From NCBI RefSeq assembly GCF_900089755.1, contig NZ_FLOC01000006.1:117456-181455 (forward strand): DNA of 64,000 bases, read 5' to 3'. Below, piece after piece: positions 23,189-32,564 of the stretch. The notes beneath the pieces are model-generated. The model was not told the DNA's origin and did no database searches. It saw nothing but the letters and a program-made list of their open reading frames with translations. Positions within the stretch are counted from its first letter, which is position 1. Each line of letters opens with the position of its first letter. Both the position numbers and the translations under genes were made by a program. This stretch comes from Marinomonas aquimarina. Lineage in GTDB: Bacteria > Pseudomonadota > Gammaproteobacteria > Pseudomonadales > Marinomonadaceae.

Positions 23189-23215
23189 ATGAGTGCTGTT
23201 TTTGAAATTGGTCAC

Positions 23216-23244
23216 TTGACAACCAATTTTTAAACGGCTAACAT
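23216..23244 (+). promoter_or_regulatory. Promoter of the S10 operon
   Basis: Consensus -35 TTGACA (23216-23221), a 17-base spacer and TAACAT (23239-23244) are followed by TCGCCGTCC. The transcript would have a leader of about 70 bases before rpsJ. In E. coli an S10 leader is the target of L4; I cannot show the same here. Confidence 0.75.
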
Positions 23245-23320
23245 TCGCCGTCCTTAAATAAGGATGGTAAGTCAAATTCTGTACAGATGACTTATCTGAA
23301 CATAGTATTTGGAGTTGGAA

Positions 23321-23632
23321 ATGCAAAGCCAAAAAATCCGTATTCGTTTGAAAGCTTTCGATCACCGTCTGATTGATGCTTCAACGCAAGAGATTGTGGA
23401 CACTGCTAAGCGCACTGGTGCTCAAGTACGTGGTCCAATTCCACTTCCTACTCGCAAAGAACGTTACACAGTACTGGTTTCACCACACGTAAACAAAGAT
23501 GCGCGTGATCAATACGAAATCCGTACACACAAACGTGTTCTAGACATCGTTGAGCCAACAGAAAAAACTGTTGACGCTCTAATGAAGCTAGATCTTGCGG
23601 CAGGCGTGGAAGTACAAATTTCTTTGGGCTAA
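23321..23632 (+). CDS. rpsJ: 30S ribosomal protein S10 (NusE)
   Basis: S10 is a 30S head protein and, as NusE, joins NusB on boxA in antitermination complexes. ATG 23321 gives 103 residues ([19 protein letters not shown]), the exact family length; an upstream TTG at 23309 would add four. The family signature [31 protein letters not shown] region is intact (about 38-64). First gene of the S10 operon; GGAG lies upstream of the ATG. Confidence 0.99.
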   Translation: MQSQKIRIRLKAFDHRLIDASTQEIVDTAKRTGAQVRGPIPLPTRKERYTVLVSPHVNKDARDQYEIRTHKRVLDIVEPTEKTVDALMKLDLAAGVEVQISLG

Positions 23633-23759
23633 TCCCCAAAGTTTTAGGGGTGCGATAACCAGCAAGTATTTGTTGGCCTAAGCACATTAGTGGAATGATC
23701 TGGAATGGTCAGCCGTAGCGGGTGATAGCCCCGTACACAACTGGCAATTGAGGTATAAA
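23633..23759 (+). promoter_or_regulatory. Structured 127-base spacer between rpsJ and rplC
   Basis: The spacer can fold into short hairpins: CCCC/GGGG (23634-23650), CCAGCAA/TTGTTGG (23659-23676, one G-U pair) and a CGGG/CCCCG hairpin near 23720. It is much longer than most gaps in this operon. Its role is unknown; r-protein feedback control or mRNA processing are possible. Confidence 0.4.
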
Positions 23760-24398
23760 ATGGCTATTCAATTAGTCGGACGTAAAGCCGGAATGACACG
23801 TATCTTCAACGAAGATGGTGTATCCGTGCCAGTAACCGTTATCGAGGTTGAACCGAACCGTGTAACACAGGTGAAAAACGCAGAAACTGACGGCTACACA
23901 GCTGTTCAAGTAACTGTTGGTTCTCGCCGTGCTAGCCGTGTAAACAAAGCAGCTGCAGGTCACTTTGCAAAAGCTAACGTTGAAGCGGGTCGTGGTTTGT
24001 GGGAGTTCCGCCTTTCAGGTGACGAAAAAGAAATCAATGTTGGCGACGAGCTAACAGTAGCGGATTTTGAAGCTATTACTAAAGTTGACGTAACTGGTCA
24101 ATCTAAAGGTAAAGGTTTCCAAGGTGGCGTTAAACGTCACAACTTCCGTACGCAAGATGCTACTCACGGTAACTCATTGTCTCACCGTGCTCCTGGTTCC
24201 ATCGGTCAATGTCAAACACCTGGTCGTGTTTGGAAAGGCAAAAAGATGGCTGGTCACATGGGCGCAGCTCAAGTAACAACTCAATCTCTAGAAGTTGTTC
24301 GCGTTGATGCTGAACGTAACCTAATCCTTGTGAAAGGTGCGGTTCCTGGCGCTGTTAATGGTGACGTAATCGTTCAACCAGCAGTTAAAGCTCGCTAA
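23760..24398 (+). CDS. rplC: 50S ribosomal protein L3
   Basis: L3 is an early 50S assembly protein whose long loop reaches the peptidyl transferase centre. ATG 23760 ([20 protein letters not shown]) gives 212 residues and has GAGGT six bases upstream; the longer frame from 23748 is not needed. The loop [33 protein letters not shown] region (about 120-150) includes the Gln that PrmB methylates in E. coli. Confidence 0.99.
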   Translation: MAIQLVGRKAGMTRIFNEDGVSVPVTVIEVEPNRVTQVKNAETDGYTAVQVTVGSRRASRVNKAAAGHFAKANVEAGRGLWEFRLSGDEKEINVGDELTVADFEAITKVDVTGQSKGKGFQGGVKRHNFRTQDATHGNSLSHRAPGSIGQCQTPGRVWKGKKMAGHMGAAQVTTQSLEVVRVDAERNLILVKGAVPGAVNGDVIVQPAVKAR

Positions 24399-24410
24399 GA
24401 GGGGTAGACA

Positions 24411-25016
24411 ATGAACTTGAATCTAACAGGTGCTGAAGGAACTGTAGAAGTTTCTGACGTGACCTTTGCGCGTGAATACAACGAAGCGCTAGTTCACCAG
24501 GTTGTTAGTTCTTACCTGGCTGGTGCTCGTCAAGGTACTCGTGCTCAGAAAACTCGCTCTGAAGTAGCCGGTGGCGGTAAAAAGCCATGGCGTCAAAAAG
24601 GTTCTGGCCGCGCACGTGCTGGTACAATCCGTAGTCCTCTATGGCGTACTGGTGGCGTAACTTTCGCTGCTAAACCTCAAGACCACTCTCAGAAAGTAAA
24701 CAAGAAGATGTATCGTGCAGCAATGCGCACCATCTGGTCTGAGCTTGCTCGTCAAGACCGTCTTGTTGTAGTAGAAGAGCTTTCTATCGAAGCTCCTAAA
24801 ACTAAGCTTTTCAAAGCTAAAATGGCTGAATTGAATGTTGAGAACGCGCTAGTTGTAGCGCAAGAGCTAGACACTAACCTGTTCCTAGCGGCTCGCAACA
24901 TTCCGAACGTTGACGTTCGTGATGCAGCGTCTGTTGACCCTGTTAGCTTGATTGCATACGACAAAGTGTTGGTGACAGTTGGTGCTCTGAAACAAGTTGA
25001 GGAGGCACTAGCATGA
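24411..25016 (+). CDS. rplD: 50S ribosomal protein L4
   Basis: L4 lines the nascent-peptide exit tunnel and in E. coli regulates the S10 operon. The 201-residue protein carries the extended tunnel loop with [18 protein letters not shown] (about 55-72), then [20 protein letters not shown]. Macrolide-related loop residues look ordinary. Its end overlaps rplW by four bases (ATGA), so translation is coupled. Confidence 0.99.
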   Translation: MNLNLTGAEGTVEVSDVTFAREYNEALVHQVVSSYLAGARQGTRAQKTRSEVAGGGKKPWRQKGSGRARAGTIRSPLWRTGGVTFAAKPQDHSQKVNKKMYRAAMRTIWSELARQDRLVVVEELSIEAPKTKLFKAKMAELNVENALVVAQELDTNLFLAARNIPNVDVRDAASVDPVSLIAYDKVLVTVGALKQVEEALA

Positions 25017-25309
25017 TCGGCGAACGCATTTATAAAGTATTGTTAGGTCCACACATCTCTGAGAAAGCGACGATCGTAGCAGAAGGCAACGGTCAGTACG
25101 TATTCCGCGTAGTAAATGACGCGACGAAACCAGAGATTAAACAAGCAATCGAAGCGTTGTTTGAAGTCAAAGTTGAATCAGTTCGCACGTTGAACCACAA
25201 AGGTAAAACGAAGCGCACGGTTCGTGGTCTAGGCAAGCGTAACGACGTTAAAAAAGCGTACGTACGTTTGGCAGAAGGCCAAGAAATTGATTTCTTGGGC
25301 GCTGAATAA
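25013..25309 (+). CDS. rplW: 50S ribosomal protein L23
   Basis: L23 surrounds the tunnel exit and docks trigger factor and SRP. The 98-residue protein shows [12 protein letters not shown] near the N-terminus and [24 protein letters not shown] (about 46-69), the family core. It overlaps rplD by four bases and is followed by rplB after 14 bases. Confidence 0.98.
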   Translation: MIGERIYKVLLGPHISEKATIVAEGNGQYVFRVVNDATKPEIKQAIEALFEVKVESVRTLNHKGKTKRTVRGLGKRNDVKKAYVRLAEGQEIDFLGAE

Positions 25310-25323
25310 GGGGAGATAGGTCA

Positions 25324-26148
25324 ATGGCTGTTGTAAAAAGTAAGCCAACGTCTGCAGGCCGTCGTCACGTTGTTAAAGTTGTTAACACTGACTTGCATAA
25401 AGGTGCGCCATACGCTCCTTTGCTAGACAAAAAGAGCAAGTCTGGTGGTCGTAACAACAACGGTCGCATCACTACGCGTCACGTAGGTGGTGGTCATAAG
25501 CAGCATTACCGTATCGTAGATTTCCGTCGTAACAAAGACGGTATCCCAGCGGTAGTTGAGCGTTTGGAATATGATCCAAACCGTTCTGCACACATTGCAT
25601 TAGTTAAATATGCTGATGGTGAGCGTCGTTACATTATCGCTTCCAAAGGTATGGAAGCTGGTTCTGTTGTTTCCAACGGTGTAAATGCCCCTATCAAAGC
25701 AGGTAACTCTTTGCCTTTGCAAAACATCCCTGTAGGTAGTGTGGTTCACTGTATCGAGCTTAAGCCAGGTAAAGGTGCGCAAATCGCACGTTCTGCTGGT
25801 GCTTCTGCTCAGCTTGTCGCTCGTGAGGGTCGTTACGTAACTCTTCGCCTACGTTCTGGTGAAATGCGTAAAGTTCTTACTGAGTGTCGTGCAACTCTAG
25901 GTGAAGTATCTAACTCTGAGCACACTCTACGTGTTCTAGGTAAAGCTGGTGCTAAGCGCTGGCGCGGTGTTCGTCCTACAGTTCGCGGTGCGGCAATGAA
26001 CCCGGTTGACCACCCACACGGTGGTGGTGAAGGTCGTAGCTCAGGTGGTCGTCACCCAGTTACTCCTTGGGGTGTTCCTACGAAGGGTTACAAAACTCGT
26101 AAGAACAAACGTACTGATAAACTTATTGTACGTCGTCGTACTAAGTAA
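25324..26148 (+). CDS. rplB: 50S ribosomal protein L2
   Basis: L2 helps join the ribosomal subunits and supports peptidyl transfer. The 274-residue protein has the [18 protein letters not shown] region (about 42-59) and the highly conserved C-terminal [17 protein letters not shown] segment (about 222-238) including the His near the peptidyl transferase centre. The C-terminus is the basic [17 protein letters not shown]. Confidence 0.99.
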   Translation: MAVVKSKPTSAGRRHVVKVVNTDLHKGAPYAPLLDKKSKSGGRNNNGRITTRHVGGGHKQHYRIVDFRRNKDGIPAVVERLEYDPNRSAHIALVKYADGERRYIIASKGMEAGSVVSNGVNAPIKAGNSLPLQNIPVGSVVHCIELKPGKGAQIARSAGASAQLVAREGRYVTLRLRSGEMRKVLTECRATLGEVSNSEHTLRVLGKAGAKRWRGVRPTVRGAAMNPVDHPHGGGEGRSSGGRHPVTPWGVPTKGYKTRKNKRTDKLIVRRRTK

Positions 26149-26163
26149 TAAGAGGAAACGACT

Positions 26164-26439
26164 GTGCCACGTTCACTAAAAAAAGGTCCTTTTATCGACC
26201 TTCATTTGTTGAAAAAGGTAGAGGCTGCGGTAGAAAAGAATGACCGTCGTCCAATTAAAACTTGGTCGCGCCGTTCTACAATCTTCCCTGAATTTGTAGG
26301 GTTGACTATCGCTGTCCATAATGGTCGCCAACATGTCCCAGTTCTAGTATCTGAGGATATGGTCGGTCATAAATTGGGTGAGTTCGCTCCGACCCGTACC
26401 TACAAGGGTCACGCTGCGGACAAGAAAGCCAAACGGTAA
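26164..26439 (+). CDS. rpsS: 30S ribosomal protein S19
   Basis: S19 lies in the 30S head with S13 and contacts A-site tRNA and bridge B1a. The 91-residue protein reads [19 protein letters not shown] at the start and [21 protein letters not shown] at the end, complete and of normal length. The start codon is GTG 26164, with AGAGGAAA upstream. Confidence 0.99.
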   Translation: MPRSLKKGPFIDLHLLKKVEAAVEKNDRRPIKTWSRRSTIFPEFVGLTIAVHNGRQHVPVLVSEDMVGHKLGEFAPTRTYKGHAADKKAKR

Positions 26440-26455
26440 TTAAGGGGTATTAATC

Positions 26456-26788
26456 ATGAGTGAAGTAAGCGCTTCATTGAAGGGTGCTCGCCTCTCAGCG
26501 CAGAAGGCCCGTTTGGTAGCAGATCAAATCCGCGGCAAATCTGTAAGCGAAGCACTGAACATTTTGGCGTTCAGTCCTAAAAAGGCGGCAGCAATTGTCA
26601 AGAAAGTACTAGAGTCTGCTGTAGCAAACGCTGAGCATAACGAAGGTGCTGATATCGATGACTTGCGTGTTTCTACGATCTACGTTGACGAGGCTATGAC
26701 TCTAAAACGTATCAAAGCTCGTGCTAAAGGCCGTGCTGATCGTATTTTAAAACGCGGTTGCCATATTACAGTTAAAGTCGCTGACTAA
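26456..26788 (+). CDS. rplV: 50S ribosomal protein L22
   Basis: L22 binds all domains of 23S rRNA and its beta-hairpin lines the exit tunnel beside L4. The 110-residue protein shows [20 protein letters not shown] (about 11-30) and the hairpin [26 protein letters not shown] (about 82-107). No deletion of the macrolide-related MKR region is seen. Confidence 0.99.
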   Translation: MSEVSASLKGARLSAQKARLVADQIRGKSVSEALNILAFSPKKAAAIVKKVLESAVANAEHNEGADIDDLRVSTIYVDEAMTLKRIKARAKGRADRILKRGCHITVKVAD

Positions 26789-26802
26789 TTAGGAGATACC
26801 CA

Positions 26803-27483
26803 ATGGGTCAGAAGGTTCATCCAACTGGAATTCGCCTAGGGATAGTTAAAGACCATACTTCTACTTGGTATGCGAACAACCAAAACTACTCTAAGCAACT
26901 TTTAAACGATCTTCAGGTACGTAAATACCTAGAAGACAAACTTGTACAGGCTTCTGTTTCTCGCATCGAGATCCAGCGTCCTGCACAAACAGCTCGTATT
27001 ACTATCCACACTGCTCGTCCGGGCATCGTGATTGGTAAGAAAGGCGAAGATGTTGAGAAACTACGCAACGCAGTATCTGCAATGATGGGCGTGCCAGTTC
27101 ACATCAACATCGAAGAAATTCGTAAACCAGAACTAGACTCTAAATTGGTTGCGCAAAACATTGCTGGCCAACTTGAGCGTCGTGTTATGTTCCGTCGTGC
27201 TATGAAGCGTGCAGTACAAAACGCTATGCGTGCCGGCGCGAAAGGTATCAAGGTTCAGGTAAGTGGTCGTCTGGGCGGTGCAGAAATCGCACGTGCAGAA
27301 TGGTACCGTGAAGGTCGTGTGCCTCTACACACTCTACGCGCTGACATCGACTACGCTACTTATGAAGCTCACACAACTTACGGCATCATCGGTGTTAAAG
27401 TTTGGATCTTCAAAGGCGAAATCTTGGGCGGTATTGAACAAGTGCGTGCTGAAAAAGGCGCACAGAAGAAGAAGTCTAAGTAG
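26803..27483 (+). CDS. rpsC: 30S ribosomal protein S3
   Basis: S3 forms part of the mRNA entry tunnel and helicase. The 226-residue protein begins [24 protein letters not shown], has the KH domain GxxG-type loop [13 protein letters not shown] (about 75-87), and the C-terminal domain [29 protein letters not shown]. The tail is shorter and more basic than in E. coli (233). Confidence 0.99.
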   Translation: MGQKVHPTGIRLGIVKDHTSTWYANNQNYSKQLLNDLQVRKYLEDKLVQASVSRIEIQRPAQTARITIHTARPGIVIGKKGEDVEKLRNAVSAMMGVPVHINIEEIRKPELDSKLVAQNIAGQLERRVMFRRAMKRAVQNAMRAGAKGIKVQVSGRLGGAEIARAEWYREGRVPLHTLRADIDYATYEAHTTYGIIGVKVWIFKGEILGGIEQVRAEKGAQKKKSK

Positions 27484-27493
27484 GGGGTAGTCA

Positions 27494-27907
27494 ATGTTAC
27501 AGCCGAAACGTACTAAGTTCCGTAAGACGCAAAAAGGTCGCAACCGCGGTCTTGCTCTTCGCGGCAACCAAGTTAGCTTTGGTGAATTCGGATTGAAATC
27601 GACTGAACGTGGTCGAATCACCGCTCGTCAAATTGAAGCGGCGCGTCGTGCAATGACTCGTCACATCAAGCGTGGTGGTAAAATTTGGATCCGTGTATTC
27701 CCAGATAAGCCTATTACTCAGAAGCCTCTAGAAGTGCGTCAGGGTAAAGGTAAAGGTAGCGTAGAATACTGGGTGGCTCAAATCCAACCAGGTAAGATGC
27801 TTTATGAAGTTGAGGGCGTATCTGAATCTCTAGCTCGCGAAGCTTTCGCGCTAGCAGCAGCTAAGCTTCCTCTAGCTACAACTTTCGTAACGCGTACGGT
27901 GATGTAG
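27494..27907 (+). CDS. rplP: 50S ribosomal protein L16
   Basis: L16 helps place A-site tRNA on the 50S subunit. The 137-residue protein starts [19 protein letters not shown] and includes [32 protein letters not shown] core (about 52-79), with the Arg hydroxylated by YcfD in E. coli. The stop TAG is followed directly by the rpmC ATG with no gap. Confidence 0.99.
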   Translation: MLQPKRTKFRKTQKGRNRGLALRGNQVSFGEFGLKSTERGRITARQIEAARRAMTRHIKRGGKIWIRVFPDKPITQKPLEVRQGKGKGSVEYWVAQIQPGKMLYEVEGVSESLAREAFALAAAKLPLATTFVTRTVM

Positions 27908-28099
27908 ATGAAAGCAAAAGAATTGCAAGAAAAGTCTGTAGCTGAGCTACAGCAGACCTTGATCGAACTACTACGTGAGCAATTTACTCTGCGTATGCAG
28001 AAAGCCACTGGTCAGTTGGCTCAAACGCATTTGCTCTCGCAAGTTCGCCGCAATATCGCACGTGTTAAAACCGTGCTAAATGATAAGGCAGGTAACTAA
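27908..28099 (+). CDS. rpmC: 50S ribosomal protein L29
   Basis: L29 lies beside L23 at the tunnel exit. This 63-residue, two-helix protein reads [26 protein letters not shown] and ends with the family segment [19 protein letters not shown]. It begins on the base after the rplP stop and ends just before rpsQ, as in other S10 operons. Confidence 0.98.
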   Translation: MKAKELQEKSVAELQQTLIELLREQFTLRMQKATGQLAQTHLLSQVRRNIARVKTVLNDKAGN

Positions 28100-28100
28100 G

Positions 28101-28367
28101 ATGGCAAGTGTAGAAACTCAAGCTCGTACAGCTACTGGTAAAGTAGTAAGCGATAAGATGGATAAATCCATCGTGGTACTAGTTGAGCGTACTGAACGTC
28201 ACCCTCTATACGGTAAGTTCGTTCGTCGTTCTACTAAACTACACGCTCATGATGAAAACAACGAGTGTCAAGTTGGTGATACAGTTAAGGTAGTGGAATC
28301 ACGTCCTTACTCTAAGACTAAAACTTGGAAACTGGTTCAGGTTGTTGAGAAAGCAGCTGCTGTATAA
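28101..28367 (+). CDS. rpsQ: 30S ribosomal protein S17
   Basis: S17 is a primary 16S rRNA binder with an OB fold. ATG 28101 gives 88 residues ([23 protein letters not shown]) with [28 protein letters not shown] in the core. The upstream frame from 28080 only overlaps rpmC and is rejected. It is the last gene of the S10 operon. Confidence 0.98.
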   Translation: MASVETQARTATGKVVSDKMDKSIVVLVERTERHPLYGKFVRRSTKLHAHDENNECQVGDTVKVVESRPYSKTKTWKLVQVVEKAAAV

Positions 28368-28418
28368 GCAGCTCCTTCCTTCATGAGACTTGTTATCTAA
28401 TTTGATTGGAGAGCAGAA

Positions 28419-28787
28419 ATGATTCAAACAGAATCGATGCTTGATGTAGCAGATAACAGCGGCGCAAAGCGCGTTCAGTGTATTAAAGTACTGGGTGGCT
28501 CACATCGTCGTTATGCTACAATTGGTGACGTAATTAAAGTCACAGTTAAAGAAGCGATCCCACGTGGTCGTGTTAAGAAAGGCCAAGTTATGAACGCTGT
28601 TGTCGTTCGAACTAAGAAAGGTGTGCGTCGTCCTGATGGCTCAGTGATCCGTTTTGATGTAAACTCAGCGGTTCTATTGAACGCATCTGGCGCGCCGATT
28701 GGTACACGTATCTTTGGCCCTGTGACACGTGAGTTGCGTACAGAGCAATTCATGAAAATTGTTTCTCTTGCACCAGAAGTGCTGTAA
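28419..28787 (+). CDS. rplN: 50S ribosomal protein L14
   Basis: L14 forms bridge B8 with 16S rRNA. The 122-residue protein starts [27 protein letters not shown] and includes [26 protein letters not shown] (about 47-72). It is the first gene of the spc block, 51 bases after rpsQ; I see no convincing separate promoter in that gap. GGAGAG lies upstream of the ATG. Confidence 0.99.
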   Translation: MIQTESMLDVADNSGAKRVQCIKVLGGSHRRYATIGDVIKVTVKEAIPRGRVKKGQVMNAVVVRTKKGVRRPDGSVIRFDVNSAVLLNASGAPIGTRIFGPVTRELRTEQFMKIVSLAPEVL

Positions 28788-28804
28788 GAGGTAGGGGACC
28801 GAAT

Positions 28805-29122
28805 ATGCGTAAAATCAAACGTGACGATGAAGTCGTAGTAATTGCTGGTAAAGACAAAGGCAAACGCGGCAAAGTTGTTAAAGTAGTAGACGAAAGCCGC
28901 GTGATTGTTTCTGGTATCAATATGGTCAAGAAACATGAGAAGCCAAACCCAATGAAGGGTACAACTGGCGGTATCGTTGAAAAAGAAGCACCTATCCAGG
29001 TTTCAAACGTAGCCATTTTTAACAATGCTACTGGTAAAGCGGATCGCGTCGGCTTTAAAGTGACTGAAGACGGTACTAAAGTACGTGTTTTCAAATCTAA
29101 CAGTGAAGCGATCGACGCCTAA
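28805..29122 (+). CDS. rplX: 50S ribosomal protein L24
   Basis: L24 starts 50S assembly and lies near the tunnel exit. The 105-residue protein carries a KOW motif early on ([25 protein letters not shown], about 7-31) and [21 protein letters not shown]. It is followed by rplE after 17 bases. In E. coli the rplX-rplE junction is the S8 repressor site; here the gap is too short to hold it alone. Confidence 0.98.
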   Translation: MRKIKRDDEVVVIAGKDKGKRGKVVKVVDESRVIVSGINMVKKHEKPNPMKGTTGGIVEKEAPIQVSNVAIFNNATGKADRVGFKVTEDGTKVRVFKSNSEAIDA

Positions 29123-29139
29123 GAGCGAGAATTATAGCC

Positions 29140-29679
29140 ATGGCGAGACTTAAGCAAGTTTATAAAGATCAAGTTGTAGCAAAACTGACTGAACAGTTTG
29201 GCTACCAAAACGTAATGGAAGTGCCAAAAATCACTAAAATTACGTTAAACATGGGTGTTGGTGAAGCTATCGCAGACAAGAAACTTCTTGAAAATGCGGT
29301 AAATGATCTTACAGCACTTAGCGGCCAGAAAGTGGTAGTAACTAAAGCACGCAAATCTGTTGCAGGCTTTAAAATCCGTGACGGTTACCCGATCGGTTGT
29401 AAAGTTACTCTACGTGGCGACCGTATGTGGGATTTCTTCGACCGTTTGGTTGATGTTGCTATCCCACGTATCCGTGACTTCCGTGGTCTAAACCCGAAGT
29501 CATTCGACGGACGCGGTAACTACAGCATGGGTGTTAAAGAGCAGATCATCTTCCCAGAAATCGATTACGATAAAGTAGACCGTGTACGCGGTATGGATAT
29601 TACCATTACTACTACTGCTCGTACCGACGAAGAAGGTCGTGCTTTGCTAGCCGCCTTTAGTTTCCCTTTCAAGAAATAA
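29140..29679 (+). CDS. rplE: 50S ribosomal protein L5
   Basis: L5 binds 5S rRNA in the central protuberance and touches P-site tRNA. The 179-residue protein has [19 protein letters not shown] (about 28-46), [27 protein letters not shown] (about 77-103) and [22 protein letters not shown]. Length equals the E. coli protein. Confidence 0.99.
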   Translation: MARLKQVYKDQVVAKLTEQFGYQNVMEVPKITKITLNMGVGEAIADKKLLENAVNDLTALSGQKVVVTKARKSVAGFKIRDGYPIGCKVTLRGDRMWDFFDRLVDVAIPRIRDFRGLNPKSFDGRGNYSMGVKEQIIFPEIDYDKVDRVRGMDITITTTARTDEEGRALLAAFSFPFKK

Positions 29680-29691
29680 GAGGTAGGAATC

Positions 29692-29997
29692 ATGGCTAAA
29701 GTATCAATGATTCAACGCGAAGCTAAGCGCACAAAATTAGTAGCTAAGTACGCTGAAAAGCGTGCTGCTCTAAAAGCGATCATTAACGACGTTAATGCAT
29801 CGGACGATGAAAAGTGGGAAGCAACGCTTAAACTGCAAGCGCTTCCACGCGATTCATCTTCTTCACGCCAACGTAACCGTTGTCAGGTTACTGGTCGTCC
29901 ACACGGCGTATTCCGTCGCTTCGGCTTGTCTCGTATCAAGCTACGTGAAGCAGCGATGCGCGGTGACGTACCAGGCTTGAAGAAAGCTAGTTGGTAA
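29692..29997 (+). CDS. rpsN: 30S ribosomal protein S14 (zinc-free form)
   Basis: S14 is a 30S head protein needed late in assembly. The 101-residue protein is the long zinc-independent form: it lacks the CxxC pairs and has [32 protein letters not shown] (about 52-83). Its TAA stop is the first base pair of a long imperfect hairpin that fills the gap before rpsH. Confidence 0.98.
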   Translation: MAKVSMIQREAKRTKLVAKYAEKRAALKAIINDVNASDDEKWEATLKLQALPRDSSSSRQRNRCQVTGRPHGVFRRFGLSRIKLREAAMRGDVPGLKKASW

Positions 29998-30094
29998 GCA
30001 AGTAGAGCACGATCATAATACATGGCAGTGAGAGGGTGTCTAAATACTGGACATTCTGCTCGCTGCTGTGTACTATGCGCGAGCTCTATTTGCT
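29997..30094 (+). ncRNA. 98-base near-continuous hairpin between rpsN and rpsH
   Basis: The gap folds into one register: positions pair so that coordinates sum to 60091. Outer arm 29997-30008 pairs with 30083-30094, then CATA (30014-30017) with TATG (30074-30077), then 14 consecutive pairs of 30019-30032 with 30059-30072. Only four positions mismatch, and several pairs are G-U, which points to selection on RNA more than on DNA. There is no immediate U-run. Possible roles are RNase III processing or autogenous control of rpsH; it could also be a small palindromic insert. Confidence 0.6.
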
Positions 30095-30126
30095 GCACAA
30101 TGGTTTTTTCTATTAGGAGCTCTTAA

Positions 30127-30519
30127 ATGAGTATGCAAGATACACTTGCGGATATGATTACTCGTATCCGTAACGCACAGTTGGCTGCAAAAACAACTGT
30201 GTCTATGCCTTCATCAAAAATGAAGGTATCTGTTGCTAACGTTCTTCGCGAAGAAGGTTACGTGACTGACTACAGCGTGGAAGAAGGCGCTAAGCCGACT
30301 CTTACTATCGAACTAAAATACTTCGAAGGTAAGCCTGTAATCGAAGAGATCAAACGTGTCTCTCGTCCAAGTTTGCGTCAATACAAAGCATCAGCAGACC
30401 TACCAAAAGTAGAAGCAGGCCTAGGCGTTGCTATCATCTCTACTTCTAAAGGTCTTATGACTGATCGTGCAGCACGTGCTGCTGGTATTGGTGGCGAAGT
30501 AATCTGCACAGTATTCTAG
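30127..30519 (+). CDS. rpsH: 30S ribosomal protein S8
   Basis: S8 binds the 16S central domain and is the spc-operon repressor in E. coli. The 130-residue protein starts [18 protein letters not shown] and ends with the family [33 protein letters not shown] region. It is preceded by the unusual 129-base hairpin-containing gap; TAGGAG lies upstream of the ATG. Confidence 0.99.
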   Translation: MSMQDTLADMITRIRNAQLAAKTTVSMPSSKMKVSVANVLREEGYVTDYSVEEGAKPTLTIELKYFEGKPVIEEIKRVSRPSLRQYKASADLPKVEAGLGVAIISTSKGLMTDRAARAAGIGGEVICTVF

Positions 30520-30527
30520 GAGTTAGT

Positions 30528-31061
30528 ATGTCTCGAGTTGCGAAAAGCCCTGTGACGCTTCCTAGTGGTGTAGAAGTTACTCTAAATGGACAGTCTGTTG
30601 CCGTTAAAGGTAGTAAAGGTTCTTTAGAGCTAAACGTACACACAAGCGTTGAAGTTAAGCAAGAAGAAAACGTTCTTACTTTTGCTCCACGTGATGGTGC
30701 AAAACAAAGCAATGCACTAGCTGGTACTACTCGTGCCCTAGTCAACAACATGGTTGTTGGTGTAAGCCAAGGCTTTGAAAAACGTCTACTACTACAAGGT
30801 GTTGGTTACCGTGCTGCTGTAAAAGGCAACGTTCTTAACCTAGCACTAGGTTTCTCTCACCCAGTAGATTATGAACTGCCTGAAGGCGTTACTGCTGAGT
30901 GTGCATCACAAACAGAAGTTATTCTTCGCGGTATCGACAAGCAAGCGCTAGGTCAAGCGGCTGCTGAAGTTCGCGGCTTCCGTCCACCAGAGCCATACAA
31001 AGGCAAAGGTGTTCGTTATGCTGATGAAGTTGTTCGCCGTAAAGAAGCTAAGAAAAAGTAG
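30528..31061 (+). CDS. rplF: 50S ribosomal protein L6
   Basis: L6 lies near the sarcin-ricin loop. The 177-residue protein has two similar alpha/beta domains and the C-terminal signature [19 protein letters not shown] (about 150-168). The start ATG has GGAG upstream, and the gap to rpsH is eight bases. Confidence 0.99.
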   Translation: MSRVAKSPVTLPSGVEVTLNGQSVAVKGSKGSLELNVHTSVEVKQEENVLTFAPRDGAKQSNALAGTTRALVNNMVVGVSQGFEKRLLLQGVGYRAAVKGNVLNLALGFSHPVDYELPEGVTAECASQTEVILRGIDKQALGQAAAEVRGFRPPEPYKGKGVRYADEVVRRKEAKKK

Positions 31062-31074
31062 TAGGTAAGCATTC

Positions 31075-31425
31075 ATGAACACTAAGAAACAATCTCGAAT
31101 TCGTCGTGCTCGCCGCACGCGTTTGCATATTCGTGACCTAGGTGCGAACCGTCTTACTGTAAATCGCACACCACGTCACATGTATGCGCAAGTTATTTCG
31201 CCATGTGGTAGCACAGTGCTAGCAAGCGCTTCTACTCTAGATGCGAGCCTACGTTCTTCTGCGACTGGTAACAAAGACGCAGCGGCTAAAGTGGGTGCAC
31301 TAATTGCTGAACGTGCTAAAGCAGCTGGTATCACTGCTGTAGCTTTCGATCGTTCTGGCTTCAAATACCACGGTCGCGTTCAAGCGCTAGCTGATGCTGC
31401 GCGTGAAGCTGGTCTAGAGTTCTAA
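31075..31425 (+). CDS. rplR: 50S ribosomal protein L18
   Basis: L18 brings 5S rRNA into the 50S subunit with L5. The 116-residue protein has the basic N-terminus [20 protein letters not shown], then [16 protein letters not shown], and ends [26 protein letters not shown]. All family landmarks are present. Confidence 0.99.
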   Translation: MNTKKQSRIRRARRTRLHIRDLGANRLTVNRTPRHMYAQVISPCGSTVLASASTLDASLRSSATGNKDAAAKVGALIAERAKAAGITAVAFDRSGFKYHGRVQALADAAREAGLEF

Positions 31426-31435
31426 GGGGTAGCAA

Positions 31436-31936
31436 ATGGCAGTTAACGAACAACAAACTAGCGATCTACAAGAGAAGCTAGTACAAGTAAACCGCGTTGC
31501 TAAAGTAGTTAAGGGTGGTCGTATCTTCTCTTTCACTGCTTTGACAGTCGTTGGTGATGGTAACGGTAAAGTAGGCTTCGGTCGTGGTAAAGCACGTGAA
31601 GTTCCTCAAGCTATCCAAAAAGCAATGGAACAAGCTCGCCGTAACATGGTAAACGTTGCTCTTGATGGCGACACACTTCAATACCCAGTTAAAGCGGTTC
31701 ACGGTGCATCTAAAGTGTACATGCAGCCAGCTTCTCAAGGTACTGGTGTTATCGCAGGTGGTGCAATGCGTGCGGTTCTAGAAATCGCTGGCGTTCACAA
31801 CGTACTAGCTAAATGCTACGGTTCAACTAACCCTGTAAACGTTGTTCGCGCAACGATCAAAGGTTTGGCTGACATGCGTGCACCTGAGCAAATCGCTGCA
31901 AAACGCGGTAAGTCTGTCGATCAAATTTTGGGGTAA
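31436..31936 (+). CDS. rpsE: 30S ribosomal protein S5
   Basis: S5 contributes to the mRNA entry channel and decoding accuracy. The 166-residue protein shows the double-stranded-RNA-type domain [25 protein letters not shown] (about 18-42) and [25 protein letters not shown]. The N-terminal loop that carries spectinomycin changes (VKGGRIFSF) looks wild type. Confidence 0.99.
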   Translation: MAVNEQQTSDLQEKLVQVNRVAKVVKGGRIFSFTALTVVGDGNGKVGFGRGKAREVPQAIQKAMEQARRNMVNVALDGDTLQYPVKAVHGASKVYMQPASQGTGVIAGGAMRAVLEIAGVHNVLAKCYGSTNPVNVVRATIKGLADMRAPEQIAAKRGKSVDQILG

Positions 31937-31942
31937 TGTGAA

Positions 31943-32128
31943 ATGGCTAACAAAACCATCTCAGTACAACTGACTCGTAGCCCTATCGGTCGTCTTCCAA
32001 AGCACCGTGAAACAGTTAAAGGCTTGGGTCTTAAAAAGATCGGTCAAGTACGTGAACTAGAAGATACTCCTTCAGTTCGTGGCATGATCAATAAAGTTTA
32101 TTACATGGTTAAAGTGGTAGGAGAGTAA
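31943..32128 (+). CDS. rpmD: 50S ribosomal protein L30
   Basis: L30 is a small 50S protein. This 61-residue protein reads [29 protein letters not shown] and ends [15 protein letters not shown], the full family length. It sits between rpsE and rplO with gaps of only six and one bases. Confidence 0.98.
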   Translation: MANKTISVQLTRSPIGRLPKHRETVKGLGLKKIGQVRELEDTPSVRGMINKVYYMVKVVGE

Positions 32129-32129
32129 C

Positions 32130-32564
32130 ATGTTCCTAAATACTATTCGCCCTGGCGAAGGTAGCAAGCATGCTCCTAAACGTGTAGGCCGCGGTATTGG
32201 TAGCGGTTTGGGCAAAACTGGCGGTCGTGGCCATAAAGGTCTTAAGTCTCGTTCAGGTGGCTCAGTTAAACCAGGTTTTGAAGGTGGTCAGATGCCTATC
32301 CAGCGTCGTCTACCAAAATTTGGTTTCACTTCACGTCAGGCTCAGTATGTAGCTGAAGTTCGTCTAAACGAACTAGCCGCAGTGAATGCAGAAGTTGTAG
32401 ATTTGGCTGCTCTTAAAGCTGCCGACATCCTAGGTGACAAAATTAAGTCAGCGAAAGTTATCCTTTCTGGTTCTATCGAGAAAGCCGTAACTGTACGTGG
32501 CCTTAAAGTTACTAAAGGTGCTCGTGCCGCGATTGAAGCAGCTGGCGGAAAGATCGAGGAATAG
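32130..32564 (+). CDS. rplO: 50S ribosomal protein L15
   Basis: L15 is a late assembly protein with a long Gly/Arg/Lys-rich N-terminal extension ([29 protein letters not shown], about 8-36). The 144-residue protein ends with [21 protein letters not shown]. The stop is followed at once by the secY ATG (TAGATG), so translation is probably coupled. Confidence 0.98.
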   Translation: MFLNTIRPGEGSKHAPKRVGRGIGSGLGKTGGRGHKGLKSRSGGSVKPGFEGGQMPIQRRLPKFGFTSRQAQYVAEVRLNELAAVNAEVVDLAALKAADILGDKIKSAKVILSGSIEKAVTVRGLKVTKGARAAIEAAGGKIEE

